A DNA stretch of 64,000 nucleotides. It comes from Bog-159 sp963818855. GTDB lineage: Bacteria; Acidobacteriota; Terriglobia; Bryobacterales; Bryobacteraceae. The position numbers and the translations under genes are program-made. How positions within the stretch are numbered: the first letter of the stretch is position 1; every line of letters starts with the position of its first letter. Under the pieces are notes generated by a model. It did not search any database. It was not told where the DNA came from and worked only from the letters and a program-made list of their open reading frames with translations. Location of the stretch: NCBI GenBank assembly GCA_963818855.1, contig CAWFUH010000001.1, forward strand, positions 62,001 through 126,000. The letters are read 5' to 3'. Positions 54,855-63,251 of the stretch are shown here, piece by piece.

Positions 54855-55090
54855 CTCAAACGTGAGGAACTCGAGCAATCGAAAGCGCGCGTTAGGGGCG
54901 CCCGTGTTCCAATCCACCATGGTGACGCTGGGAAACTGCGTCGGATACCCCACAAACTGCTATTCCCCAGCGATATCGACTCCCATGGCCGACAGGTTAC
55001 CGAAGACGTACGCATATGTAGCGGCGGCCAGGCGCCAGTACGAATTGCGAATCGAGTCCAGCGGCCGCCCCGGCTGCCCCGGATCGCCGG
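54855..55090 (-). pseudogene. C-terminal relic of a glycoside-hydrolase-like gene with internal stop
   Basis: One minus-strand frame reads IRNSYWRLAAATYAYVFGNL and SAMGVDIAGE, then TAG, then QFVGYPTQFPSVTMVDWNTG and APNARFRLLEFLTFE before a TAA. Apart from the TAG (about 54962-54964) the frame is continuous for about 60 codons and rich in aromatic residues. Similar blocks occur in secreted acidobacterial glycoside-hydrolase-like proteins, an assignment made from memory. The upstream part (55091-55348) is open in short pieces only and shows nothing else. Confidence 0.5.
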
Positions 55091-55348
55091 GAAGAATAGC
55101 GCGGACTGCGCGCCGGTTCCGCCAGCGCCAGGCCTACGAATTTCATGCGCGGGTTAATGTTAATCGATGTCGAAGTGATGGAATAGCCGGCCAGTTCGCG
55201 TAGCGTCGGATCGCGCAACTTCGGTTCCCTTTGTGTAATGCAGGAACACCTGTTCGCGATTATCCGGATATTTTCACGGGTTCATTAATCCGCCCCAAAA
55301 TCCGCGCCAAGGATGCAGCGGCGGCTGGCAAAGCTCAACATGCGGCCA

Positions 55349-55621
55349 CTATAGCGCCGCCTTCAGATCTTCCGAGAACAAACGGATGGCTTCCACCTGC
55401 TCCGCCGCGGCGGGCAGTTCGAAGCCCTTCCCCGCCAGCCACGCCTGCCCGTCACGCCAGACCACGTACGCCAGCCCGTGCTCCGTCAGGATGCCGGTGC
55501 TGCCGATGCTGCCGTACCCCCGGGCCGTGCGCTCCACCAGCGCAATCAGATTATCGCGCGCAAACATCGCGTACGAGGGTGTTTCGGAAACAATCTGGAT
55601 GCCGGCGGAAGCCAGGTCCAC
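55349..55621 (-). CDS. Small hypothetical protein downstream of the bifunctional nuclease gene
   Basis: 90 residues from GTG 55621, two bases after the stop of the nuclease gene, so co-translation is likely. The sequence (AGIQIVSETPSYAMFARDNL, STGILTEHGLAYVVWRDGQA, FSEDLKAAL) has an alpha/beta pattern with a conserved-looking YVVWRDGQAWLAGKG strand pair. No domain is recognised. No signal peptide or membrane segment is seen. The operon with the nuclease and miaB suggests an RNA- or stress-related role, which is inference only. Confidence 0.65.
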   Translation of the reverse strand: MDLASAGIQIVSETPSYAMFARDNLIALVERTARGYGSIGSTGILTEHGLAYVVWRDGQAWLAGKGFELPAAAEQVEAIRLFSEDLKAAL

Positions 55622-55623
55622 GG

Positions 55624-56109
55624 CTACATCTTGTAGCGGCCCATGTCCTCGTCGTTCAGGTTCTCCAGCCAGCGGCGGAGTTCCTTCTCGTTTTCCTTGT
55701 CGGAAACCGAGGCGGCCTGCTTGGAGGACTTCAGCACCGTGTCGTCCACGAAGATGGGGCAGTCCAGGCGCAGGGCCAGCGCCAGCGCGTCGCTCGGCCG
55801 CGAGTCCACGCTGATGAGTTCGCCGTCGCGCTCCAGCCAGATCAGCGCGTAGAAGGTTTCCTCTTTCAGTTCGTTCACGACGACTTTGCGTACACCGGTG
55901 TTGAGTCCCAACAGGAGGCTCTTGATGAGGTCGTGGGTCATAGGCCGCGGGGTGGCGACCTTTTCAATTTCCAGGGCTATGGCGTTAGCCTCGTAGATAC
56001 CCACCCAGATCGGCAGAACCGAGTTGCCGCTCACGTCCTTCAGGATCACGATGGGCATGTTCGTGACGGGGTCCATCATCAAGCCGCGGATTTTCATTTC
56101 GACTTCCAT
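55624..56109 (-). CDS. Bifunctional nuclease family protein (DUF151)
   Basis: 161 residues from ATG 56109, preceded by GGAGGG; an ATG at 56121 would lie in the ribosome-binding site. The body (MKIRGLMMDPVTNMPIVILK, VLPIWVGIYEANAIALEIEK, MTHDLIKSLLLGLNTGVRKV, SVDSRPSDALALALRLDCPI) is the full BFN domain, including the SRPSDALALAL motif. Such proteins have RNase and DNase activity in plants and are widespread in bacteria. The C-terminal tail (KENEKELRRWLENLNDEDMG) is a charged helix typical of the group. The small gene downstream and miaB upstream share its direction. Confidence 0.9.
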   Translation of the reverse strand: MEVEMKIRGLMMDPVTNMPIVILKDVSGNSVLPIWVGIYEANAIALEIEKVATPRPMTHDLIKSLLLGLNTGVRKVVVNELKEETFYALIWLERDGELISVDSRPSDALALALRLDCPIFVDDTVLKSSKQAASVSDKENEKELRRWLENLNDEDMGRYKM

Positions 56110-56126
56110 AAGACCCTCCAAGTTTA

Positions 56127-57458
56127 TTAGACCACATTCGTTACGCTTTCACCCGCCAGCGAATTCGGCCCGGAACGCGTCACGCGCACGTCCATGTATC
56201 GGCCCACCAGTATGGTCCCGTCGGCGCCCGCATGTGTGAAATTCAACGTGCGATTCTGCGATGTGCGGCCGATCCACTGGCCCAATGCCTCGTGCCGGCC
56301 TTCCACCAGCACTTCTTCCACGCCGCCGATCAATTCCGTATTGCGGCGGATCTGTATGGCGCGCTGCCTCTCGTTGAGGATCACGAGGCGGCGCGTCTTC
56401 TCCTCCTCCGGAATCTTGTCTTCCATCGCCAATGCGGCCGTGTTGGGGCGCGGCGAGTACTTGAAGCTGAACAGCGAATCGTACTGCACTTCGTCGAGCA
56501 GTTTCAGGGTCTCTTCGAAATCGATCTCGGTCTCGCCCGGAAAGCCGACGATGATATCCGTGGTCAGCGCCATGTTGCGCCGCGCGCCGCGGATCCAATC
56601 GATGCGCTGCATGTATTCGTCGCGCGTGTAAAGCCGCTGCATGGAGGCGAGCACGCGGCTCGATCCGGACTGCACCGGCAAGTGCACGTGATTGCACAGC
56701 ACCGGATTGGCATCCATGGCGTCTACGATAGCCTTGATGAAGTCGCGCGGATGCGACGTGGTGTAGCGCACGCGGCGAATGCCGGGGATCTCTCCCGTGC
56801 GCGACAGCAGCGTGGCGAAATCCCAGCCGGCGGGCGATGGGTCGCGGTAGCTGTTGACGTTCTGCCCCAATAACTGGATTTCCGTGTAACCGGCATCGGC
56901 CAGCCGGCCCGCTTCGGCCAGCACGCTGTCGCTCGTGCGGCTGCGCTCCGGCCCACGCGTGAACGGCACCACGCAATAGGCGCAGGATTTGTCGCATCCC
57001 TCGATGATGGTGATGTAAGCGCGATGCGGATTGTCACGGCGCGTAAAAGGCGTATCGAAGGTTTCGTCCGTATCGAGACTGAGACCGGTGACGCGTCGAT
57101 TGCCCGCCTCGAGCTGCACCAGCATTTCGGGCAGCCGCGTGTAACTGGCGGAGCCGGCCACCAGGCTGACGTGCGGCGCGCGCGCAAAAATGTTTTCGCC
57201 CTCCTGCTGCGCGACGCATCCCAGCACACCGAAGACTTTGCCTTTGCCCGCCGCGCGCTTGAAATTCTGCAGCCGCGTGTAGACCTTTTGCTCGGCCTTA
57301 TCGCGAATGCTGCAGGTGTTGTAAAGCACCAGGTCGGCCGCTTCCGGCGTATCGACCTGGTTGTAACCCTTCGCCAGCAGCGTGCCGATGACCTTTTCGG
57401 AGTCGTGGGCATTCATCTGGCAGCCGAAGGTTTCGATGTAGAAGGCTTTCCCAGTCAC
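56127..57458 (-). CDS. miaB: tRNA-2-methylthio-N6-dimethylallyladenosine synthase
   Basis: 443 residues from GTG 57458. The open frame extends further upstream to 57680, but that part overlaps a divergent gene and matches nothing. The N-terminal UPF0004 cysteines are Cys13 (TFGCQMN), Cys49 (YNTCSIRDKAEQ) and Cys81 (VLGCVAQQEGE), binding the auxiliary cluster. The radical SAM motif is Cys155/159/162 in EGCDKSCAYCVVPFTRG. A TRAM domain ends the protein (EVLVEGRHEALGQWIGRTSQ). It adds a methylthio group to A37 of tRNAs reading U-starting codons. Its length is normal. The bifunctional nuclease follows 17 bases later. Confidence 0.93.
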   Translation of the reverse strand: MTGKAFYIETFGCQMNAHDSEKVIGTLLAKGYNQVDTPEAADLVLYNTCSIRDKAEQKVYTRLQNFKRAAGKGKVFGVLGCVAQQEGENIFARAPHVSLVAGSASYTRLPEMLVQLEAGNRRVTGLSLDTDETFDTPFTRRDNPHRAYITIIEGCDKSCAYCVVPFTRGPERSRTSDSVLAEAGRLADAGYTEIQLLGQNVNSYRDPSPAGWDFATLLSRTGEIPGIRRVRYTTSHPRDFIKAIVDAMDANPVLCNHVHLPVQSGSSRVLASMQRLYTRDEYMQRIDWIRGARRNMALTTDIIVGFPGETEIDFEETLKLLDEVQYDSLFSFKYSPRPNTAALAMEDKIPEEEKTRRLVILNERQRAIQIRRNTELIGGVEEVLVEGRHEALGQWIGRTSQNRTLNFTHAGADGTILVGRYMDVRVTRSGPNSLAGESVTNVV

Positions 57459-57534
57459 TGGATCTATTCTAGCCCGCTGGCGCGGCGGTTGCTTAGCCAC
57501 GACTGCCGGCCCCCAGCCCGGATATAATCGGATC

Positions 57535-57828
57535 ATGATCAGCACCGTGGAGATTGGAAGCCTGATCGACCGCGACCCGGCAATACGGGCCGGGCGGCCT
57601 AAGATTGCGGGCACGGGAGTCAGCGTAATGCGCGTCGCGGCCTGGTACAAGATGGGCTTGTCGCCTGAGGAGATTTCCACCCAGTACGGGCACCTGAGTC
57701 TCGCTCAAGTTCACGCGGCGCTGGCCTATTATCACGCCAATCCCGAGGAGATCGAAGCAGACCTGGCGGAGGAAGAGGCCTTCGCTGCAAATGTGGATCG
57801 TGAGCCGGAATCCCGCTCCCCGCGATGA
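57535..57828 (+). CDS. DUF433 antitoxin-like protein
   Basis: 97 residues. TVEIGSLIDRDPAIRAGRPK and IAGTGVSVMRVAAWYKMGLS form the DUF433 winged-helix-like core (I-x-x-DPxIxxGRPxIxGTRI). SPEEISTQYGHLSLAQVHAA and LAYYHANPEEIEADLAEEEA continue it. DUF433 proteins are the DNA-binding partners of DUF5615 PIN-like proteins in predicted toxin-antitoxin pairs. The ATG of the next gene overlaps its stop (ATGA), as expected for such a pair. It is complete, unlike its partner. It is divergent from miaB with a 76-base gap. Confidence 0.88.
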   Translation: MISTVEIGSLIDRDPAIRAGRPKIAGTGVSVMRVAAWYKMGLSPEEISTQYGHLSLAQVHAALAYYHANPEEIEADLAEEEAFAANVDREPESRSPR

Positions 57829-58088
57829 GCCGGATTCGGCTGTACTTCGACGAGGATGCCATGCAGAATGCACTCGTCGTCGCCTTACGCGCCAGGCGCA
57901 TTGACGTCTTGACCGGCTTGGACTGCCGGTTAATCGGAAGAGGCGACGAGGATCAACTTCTTCAGGCCGCCGGCCACGACTGGATCGCCGCGGGACGACA
58001 GCACGCCGGGATCATTCTCGCATTCCAGCAGCGGTACTCCATCGGCGAGCAACTGCGGCGTTTGTTACACCTTATAAACCTCAGGTAG
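57825..58088 (+). CDS. DUF5615 PIN-like toxin, probably inactivated (internal deletion, premature stop)
   Basis: 87 residues. RIRLYFDEDAMQNALVVALR is the normal DUF5615 start with the first Asp of the PIN-like site. After RGDEDQLLQAAGHD the sequence jumps to WIAAGRQHAGIILAFQQRYS, leaving out the strand with the second conserved Asp (normally about 20 residues ending in a THDADF or VGDFYRLH motif). The frame stops at TAG 58086-58088, yet the same frame continues AAEMNSRLEYLSFWGC to a TGA at 58137-58139, matching the usual C-terminal SAEEMRNRVEFLSAWG. A TCG-to-TAG change would explain it. It is therefore best read as a decayed toxin. Confidence 0.75.
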   Translation: MSRIRLYFDEDAMQNALVVALRARRIDVLTGLDCRLIGRGDEDQLLQAAGHDWIAAGRQHAGIILAFQQRYSIGEQLRRLLHLINLR

Positions 58089-58139
58089 GCGGCGGAGATG
58101 AACTCCCGTTTGGAGTACCTTTCTTTCTGGGGGTGTTGA

Positions 58140-58559
58140 CCGCATCCGGGAAAACTCGCGCGGATCTGTCACGCAACGCCCTCGAATTTCACTATCTACT
58201 AAAGCCAAGCGAAATATTCTGAGCAGAGACGCCCGGTTTCTACGCGGATAGAGAGTGGGGGCGACTCGCCGGCATTTCAGAAAGCCTGTGAAGGTGCTTC
58301 TGCGTTCCGTGCGTGCTGGCCAGCAGGACTTATGCGTCAGTTAGTACGTGCTTTACGCCCTTAACGACCTCGCTGCTACCTGCTTGGGCGCAGCAGGATG
58401 TAATCACTACCGCCATCGGTGGCGGACTCAAGCACATACCCGTAATTGGAACCGTGCGCGGAAGACAAATCCGTCTGATCTCGACGAGATGGGTTGACAT
58501 TACATTTGGTGCCCTGCAGGGCCTGCCGCGCAACCTCTAGTCGCGGTAAGCTCGCGCCA
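58140..58559. other. gene-poor region with possible NHL-protein relic
   Basis: An open frame at 58313-58540 contains LPAWAQQDVITTAIGGGLKH, which resembles the signal-peptide end and first blade of acidobacterial NHL-repeat proteins (AQQ followed by VITTAIGGGP). Neither a full signal sequence nor further blades follow. It may be a short relic. Nothing else is recognised between the DUF5615 remnant and the kdpC stop. Confidence 0.35.
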
Positions 58560-59132
58560 TCAAGGATGGCGGTCGAGGTCGAGGTTTAGAAGAAGCACAT
58601 TCACACGCGGCTCGCCTAAGATTCCGAACTGCATGCCCTCGATGTGCCGCTCGACGGCCTGGCGCACTACGTCAGCGGGCACGCCGCGCGCCTTAGCGAC
58701 ACGATCGACCTGGGCGTAGGCCGAAGCCGGACTGATATGCGGATCGAGGCCGCTTGCGGACATCGCCAGTAAATCCGCCGGAATTGGGTCGGTGTAAGTC
58801 GGGTTTTCCTGGCGGAACTTCTTGATATCGTCTCTTACACGGTTAATCAGCGCCTGGTTAGTAGGTCCTAAGTTGGTAGCGCCGGAGTTAGCGGCGTCGT
58901 AACCATCGCCGGCTCCGGAAGGCCGTCCGTGGAAGTATTCGGGCTTAGTGAATTTCTGGCCGATCAGCTGCGATCCTACAATCTTGCCATTTGAAACGAT
59001 CAGGCTGCCATTGGCCTGGTGGTGGAACATCATCTGCGCTAAGCCGGTGACCACCAGGGGATAGATCAAGCCTGTAATTATAGTAAGCACCAGGGTTAGG
59101 CCAACCGCGGGAATCAGTATTTGTTTCATCAA
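58560..59132 (-). CDS. kdpC: Potassium-transporting ATPase subunit C
   Basis: 190 residues, the usual KdpC length. One N-terminal membrane helix (LIPAVGLTLVLTIITGLIYP) is followed by GSQLIGQKFTKPEYFHGRPS, the conserved KdpC block, and SASGLDPHISPASAYAQVDR, which binds near KdpB. The C-terminus VNVLLLNLDLD is typical. KdpC is needed for assembly and high-affinity ATP binding of the KdpFABC complex. It begins 7 bases after kdpB and is the last gene of the operon in this window; no kdpD or kdpE follows. Confidence 0.95.
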   Translation of the reverse strand: MMKQILIPAVGLTLVLTIITGLIYPLVVTGLAQMMFHHQANGSLIVSNGKIVGSQLIGQKFTKPEYFHGRPSGAGDGYDAANSGATNLGPTNQALINRVRDDIKKFRQENPTYTDPIPADLLAMSASGLDPHISPASAYAQVDRVAKARGVPADVVRQAVERHIEGMQFGILGEPRVNVLLLNLDLDRHP

Positions 59133-59139
59133 AGTATCC

Positions 59140-61257
59140 TCAGGCCAAACGCAACAAACCCAACAGCCGGTCGATCAGCCAGATGCCGGGGAAGGGGGCG
59201 ATCACTCCACCCACGCCATAGATGAGCAGGTTGCGGCGCAGCAGCGCGGCGGCGCTCAGCGGCTTGTATGCCACGCCCTTGAGAGCCAGCGGGATCAGGA
59301 AGATGATGATCAGCGCATTGAACACGACTGCGGCCAGCACGGCGCTTTCCGGGTTGCGCAGATACATGATATTCAACTTAGCCAGCGAGGGATAAGTGGC
59401 CATGAACATGGCCGGCAGGATGGCGAAATACTTCGCGACGTCGTTGGCCACAGAGAACGTAGTCAGCGCGCCGCGGGTCATGAGTAACTGCTTGCCGATC
59501 GCCACCACCTCGATAAGCTTGGTCGGATTGCTGTCCAGGTCCACCATGTTGCCGGCTTCCTTGGCGGCCATCGTGCCTGTATTCATAGCCAGACCTACAT
59601 CGGCCTGCGCCAGCGCGGGTGCGTCGTTGGTGCCATCGCCGGTCATGGCGACCAGGCGGCCGCCGGCCTGCTCCTTCTTGATCAGGTCCATTTTGTCTTT
59701 GGGCGTGGCCTGCGCCAGAAAGTCGTCCACACCGGCTTCGGCGGCGATGGCCGCGGCGGTGAGCGGATTATCGCCGGTGATCATGACGGTGCGAATACCG
59801 ATGCGGCGCAACTGCTCGAAGCGCTCGCGCATGCCGCCCTTCACCACGTCTTTCAGATGGATGACGCCCAGCACGCGTCCGCCATCCGCCACCGCCAGCG
59901 GCGTGCCGCCGGAACGGGAGATGCGCTGGGTGGTGTCCATCAGTTCCGACGGAATGGTGCCGCCGTTTTCGTGCACGAATTCGATTACGGAATCGGTGGC
60001 GCCCTTGCGGATACGGCGCCCATCCAGATCCACCCCGCTCATGCGGGTTTGCGCGGTAAAGGGAATGAAATGCGCTTCGTGATTGGCTACCTCGCGGCCG
60101 CGGTAGGCGTATTTCTCTTTCGCCAGCACCACGATGGAACGGCCCTCGGGGGTCTCGTCGGCCAGGCTCGAAAGTTGCGCGGCATCCGCCATTTCGGCTT
60201 CGGTGGCGTCGCCGATGGGAATGAATTCGACGGCCTGGCGGTTGCCCAGCGTGATGGTGCCGGTCTTATCGAGCAGCAGCGTATTCACGTCGCCGGCCGC
60301 CTCCACCGCCTTGCCGCTCATAGCCAGCACGTTGTGCTGCATCACGCGATCCATGCCGGCGATGCCGATGGCGGAAAGTAGTCCGCCGATGGTGGTGGGG
60401 ATGAGGCAGACCAGCAGCGAGATGAGCACGGTGACGCTGGGCGCCTGGCCCGCTCCGGCCGATTGCACGCTGTATTGCGCAAAGGGATAGAGGCTTACTA
60501 CAGCCAACAGGAAGATAAACGTCAGGCCTGCGATGACGATATTGAGCGCAATCTCATTGGGTGTTTTCTGCCGCTCGGCGCCTTCGACCAGCGCGATCAT
60601 GCGATCGAGGAACGTCTCGCCCGGATTTGAGGTGATGCGGACTTTGATCTCATCCGAGAGGACGCGCGTGCCGCCCGTGACGGCGCTGCGATCGCCGCCG
60701 GATTCGCGGATCACCGGCGCGCTCTCGCCCGTAATGGCGGACTCATCCACGCTGGCGATGCCTTCGATCACGTCGCCATCGCCGGGGATGATATCGCCGC
60801 GCTCGACCAGCACCACGTCGCCGCGGCGGAGTTCGGTGGCGGCCACCGTCTCGTACTTCTTGCCGTTCTTCAGGCGCTTGGCCATGGTTTCGGTCTTGGT
60901 TTTGCGCAGCGTGTCGGCCTGGGCTTTCCCGCGGCCTTCCGCCATGGCTTCGGCAAAGTTGGCAAACAGCACGGTGAACCATAGCCACAGGGTGATTTGG
61001 AACGTGAAGCCGAGACCAGGGCCGCCGGTAGCCAGAACCTTGAAGACTTCGAGCGTAGTCATGGCGGCGCCTACTTCGACGACGAACATGACCGGATTTT
61101 TCATCATCAGGCGCGGGTGCAGCTTGACGAAGGAGTCGCCGATGGCGCGCTTGACAATGGGCGGATCGAGCAGCGGGCGCGCGCGGACAGCCTTCTTTGA
61201 GATCAGCAGCGGCTCGGTGACGTAGGAAGTCGAAGGGGGCGGTTCCACTACAGGCAT
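59140..61257 (-). CDS. kdpB: Potassium-transporting ATPase subunit B (P-type ATPase)
   Basis: 705 residues. All P-type motifs are present: the actuator TGES at 176-179 (whose Ser, position 179 here, corresponds to the inhibitory phosphorylation site of E. coli KdpB), the phosphorylated Asp330 in LLLDKTGTITLG, KGATDSVIEF for nucleotide binding and MTGDGTNDAPALAQADVGLA for the hinge. VCLIPTTIGGLLSAIGIAGM is the membrane region near the ion path. It hydrolyses ATP to drive K+ uptake by KdpA. The N-terminal 25 residues are longer than the E. coli start. It lies four bases downstream of kdpA. Confidence 0.96.
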   Translation of the reverse strand: MPVVEPPPSTSYVTEPLLISKKAVRARPLLDPPIVKRAIGDSFVKLHPRLMMKNPVMFVVEVGAAMTTLEVFKVLATGGPGLGFTFQITLWLWFTVLFANFAEAMAEGRGKAQADTLRKTKTETMAKRLKNGKKYETVAATELRRGDVVLVERGDIIPGDGDVIEGIASVDESAITGESAPVIRESGGDRSAVTGGTRVLSDEIKVRITSNPGETFLDRMIALVEGAERQKTPNEIALNIVIAGLTFIFLLAVVSLYPFAQYSVQSAGAGQAPSVTVLISLLVCLIPTTIGGLLSAIGIAGMDRVMQHNVLAMSGKAVEAAGDVNTLLLDKTGTITLGNRQAVEFIPIGDATEAEMADAAQLSSLADETPEGRSIVVLAKEKYAYRGREVANHEAHFIPFTAQTRMSGVDLDGRRIRKGATDSVIEFVHENGGTIPSELMDTTQRISRSGGTPLAVADGGRVLGVIHLKDVVKGGMRERFEQLRRIGIRTVMITGDNPLTAAAIAAEAGVDDFLAQATPKDKMDLIKKEQAGGRLVAMTGDGTNDAPALAQADVGLAMNTGTMAAKEAGNMVDLDSNPTKLIEVVAIGKQLLMTRGALTTFSVANDVAKYFAILPAMFMATYPSLAKLNIMYLRNPESAVLAAVVFNALIIIFLIPLALKGVAYKPLSAAALLRRNLLIYGVGGVIAPFPGIWLIDRLLGLLRLA

Positions 61258-61261
61258 TATC

Positions 61262-63055
61262 TTAGCTCCAGAATCCCGTCAGCACCAGCGAAAACAGTTT
61301 GCCCTCGTGCATCAGAAAATGCTCCACGACCGGGCCGAGGGAAAGGGCGGGGAAAAACGTCAGCGCCCCCACGATCAGGATTACGGCCACCAGCCAGCCG
61401 ACAAACAATGCGCCATGCGTGGGGAAGGTGCCCGCCGAGACCGGCACCATTTTCTTTTGCGCCAGGCTGCCGGCGGCGGCCAGCAGGGGAATCATCATCA
61501 GGAAGCGGCCGATGAGCATGGCGAGTCCCATGGTGGTGTTGAAAAACGGTGTATTGGGGCTGAATCCGCCGAAGGCGCTACCGTTGTTGCCGGTGGCGCT
61601 GGTGAAGGCGTAGAGCATCTCCGAAAGGCCGTGCGGACCGTTGTTGGTGAGGTTGCCCGTGCCTGGTCCGGGGGGATTGATCCAGGCATTCTTGGCGAAA
61701 TGCACCGCTATGCCGCCGGCCGAAAACAGCAGAATGCTGGCCGCCAGAATAAGCATGGCCAGCATGGCCATTTTGACCTCTTTCTGTTCGATCTTCTTGC
61801 ACAAATATTCGGGCGTGCGGCCGACCATGAGGCCGGCAAGAAACACGCCCAGGATGGCGTACATCAGTATGCCGTAGAGTCCCGCGCCGACGCCGCCGAA
61901 GATCACTTCACCCAGCTCTATGTTGACCAGGGGCACCATACCGCCCAACGGCGTGTAGCTATCGTGCATGCTGTTCACCGCACCGCAACTGGCATCGGTG
62001 GTAGTGACCGCGAACAGGGCCGAGGCGGGGATGCCGAAGCGGACCTCTTTGCCTTCCATATTTCCGCCCGGTTGCGTGGCGGAGGCGGCGCTCTCGACGC
62101 CCAGCTTGCTAATGTTCGGATTGCCGCCCTGTTCGGCAGCGTATACCACCAGAACGCCAGCCAGCCAGACGATGCTCATGGCGGCGAACAGCGCCCATCC
62201 CTGGCGGGTATCCTTGACCATTTTGCCGAAGGTGTAGGTGAGGCCCGCCGGAATGACGAAAATGCAGAGCACCTGCAGGAAATTCGAGAACGGCGTCGGG
62301 TTTTCAAAGGGGTGCGCGGAGTTGGCATTGAAGAAGCCGCCCCCGTTGGTGCCCAGCATCTTGATGGCTTCCTGCGATGCGGTGGGTCCCTGCGCTATGG
62401 TCTGGGTCGCCCCTTCCAGCGTGGCTACTTTGTCGTAAGGATGCAAATTCTGGATGGAACCTTGCCAGACGAACAGCAGCGCAACAATGATGGACAGGGG
62501 AATCAGAAGATAGAGCGTGGCGCGGGTGGTATCCACCCAGAAGTTTCCGATGGAGTTAGCGGAACGGCGCGAGAAGCCGCGCACCACAGCCATGGCAGTA
62601 GCGATACCTGCTGCCGCGGAGGTGAAGTTATGCACGGCCAATGCCACCATCTGCGTGAAGTAACTGACGGTAGTTTCGGGCGTATAGGCTTGCCAGTTCG
62701 TATTCGTACCGAAACTGACGGACGTGTTGAAGGCCAGGTCGGGAGTGATGAGCTTTCCGCCAAATCCTTGCGGATTGAAGGGCAGTATTCCTTGAATGCG
62801 CTGCAGGATGTAAGTGAGCACGATGCCCGCCAGGCTGAAGGCCAGCAGCGAACCGGCATAGTGAGTCCAGTGCTGCTCGTGGCTTTCGTCCACACCGCTG
62901 ATTTTGTAGATCAGGCGCTCAAAGGGGCGCAGAACCGGATGCAGAAAAGTGCGCTCGCCTTCGAACAGGCGCGCCATGAACGAGCCCAATGGCTTCGTCA
63001 GTGCCAGCAGGATCAGGAAAAAGACGACAATCTGGAGCCAACCGAGGGTGGTCAT
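61262..63055 (-). CDS. kdpA: Potassium-transporting ATPase subunit A
   Basis: 597 residues from ATG 63055, preceded by AGGAGA; a TTG at 63061 is in frame but too close to it. KdpA resembles K+ channels: the four selectivity-filter regions include NFTSAAAGIATAMAVVRGF, MLGTNGGGFFNANSAHPFEN and TSATGNNGSAFGGFSPNTPF. The start TLGWLQIVVFFLILLALTKP and GSFMARLFEGERTFLHPVLR are standard. It binds and translocates K+ in the KdpFABC complex. The order kdpF-kdpA-kdpB-kdpC matches the common operon. Confidence 0.96.
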   Translation of the reverse strand: MTTLGWLQIVVFFLILLALTKPLGSFMARLFEGERTFLHPVLRPFERLIYKISGVDESHEQHWTHYAGSLLAFSLAGIVLTYILQRIQGILPFNPQGFGGKLITPDLAFNTSVSFGTNTNWQAYTPETTVSYFTQMVALAVHNFTSAAAGIATAMAVVRGFSRRSANSIGNFWVDTTRATLYLLIPLSIIVALLFVWQGSIQNLHPYDKVATLEGATQTIAQGPTASQEAIKMLGTNGGGFFNANSAHPFENPTPFSNFLQVLCIFVIPAGLTYTFGKMVKDTRQGWALFAAMSIVWLAGVLVVYAAEQGGNPNISKLGVESAASATQPGGNMEGKEVRFGIPASALFAVTTTDASCGAVNSMHDSYTPLGGMVPLVNIELGEVIFGGVGAGLYGILMYAILGVFLAGLMVGRTPEYLCKKIEQKEVKMAMLAMLILAASILLFSAGGIAVHFAKNAWINPPGPGTGNLTNNGPHGLSEMLYAFTSATGNNGSAFGGFSPNTPFFNTTMGLAMLIGRFLMMIPLLAAAGSLAQKKMVPVSAGTFPTHGALFVGWLVAVILIVGALTFFPALSLGPVVEHFLMHEGKLFSLVLTGFWS

Positions 63056-63067
63056 GAGCAAAGTCTC

Positions 63068-63151
63068 CTAGAAGCGTTCCGGCCGCAAAAGCGCATAGAT
63101 CAAGTAAGCGCCCACGACGACGGCAATGATGGTGGCGAGTATGTACTCCAT
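63068..63151 (-). CDS. kdpF: KdpF small membrane subunit
   Basis: 27 residues, MEYILATIIAVVVGAYLIYA followed by LLRPERF, ending 12 bases before kdpA. The single hydrophobic helix and the YLIYALLRPERF ending are the KdpF signature (Y-L-x-x-x-L-x-x-P-E-x-F). KdpF stabilises the KdpABC complex in the membrane. Confidence 0.93.
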   Translation of the reverse strand: MEYILATIIAVVVGAYLIYALLRPERF

Positions 63152-63163
63152 AAACGGCTCCGC

Positions 63164-63247
63164 TTACAGGCGGTCACATCCTCGGACATATGCCCAGGCG
63201 ATGAGGAAGAACAGAATGGTGAGAACCACAAAAAACAGATCGAGCAT
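63164..63247 (-). CDS. Small membrane protein at kdpF, unknown function
   Basis: 27 residues from ATG 63247 to TAA 63164: MLDLFFVVLTILFFLIAWAY then VRGCDRL. It is a single hydrophobic helix with a short charged end containing a cysteine, 12 bases upstream of kdpF and 4 bases downstream of the stress-protein gene. AAGGTG about ten bases before the ATG can serve as ribosome-binding site. Its size and position look like those of a second small Kdp-associated subunit. This is not KdpF itself, which follows. Confidence 0.72.
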   Translation of the reverse strand: MLDLFFVVLTILFFLIAWAYVRGCDRL

Positions 63248-63251
63248 AATC

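Noticed and set aside
57459..57680. N-terminal extension of miaB to 57680
   Set aside because: The extra 74 codons match no MiaB sequence and overlap the divergent DUF433 gene; GTG 57458 gives the normal length.
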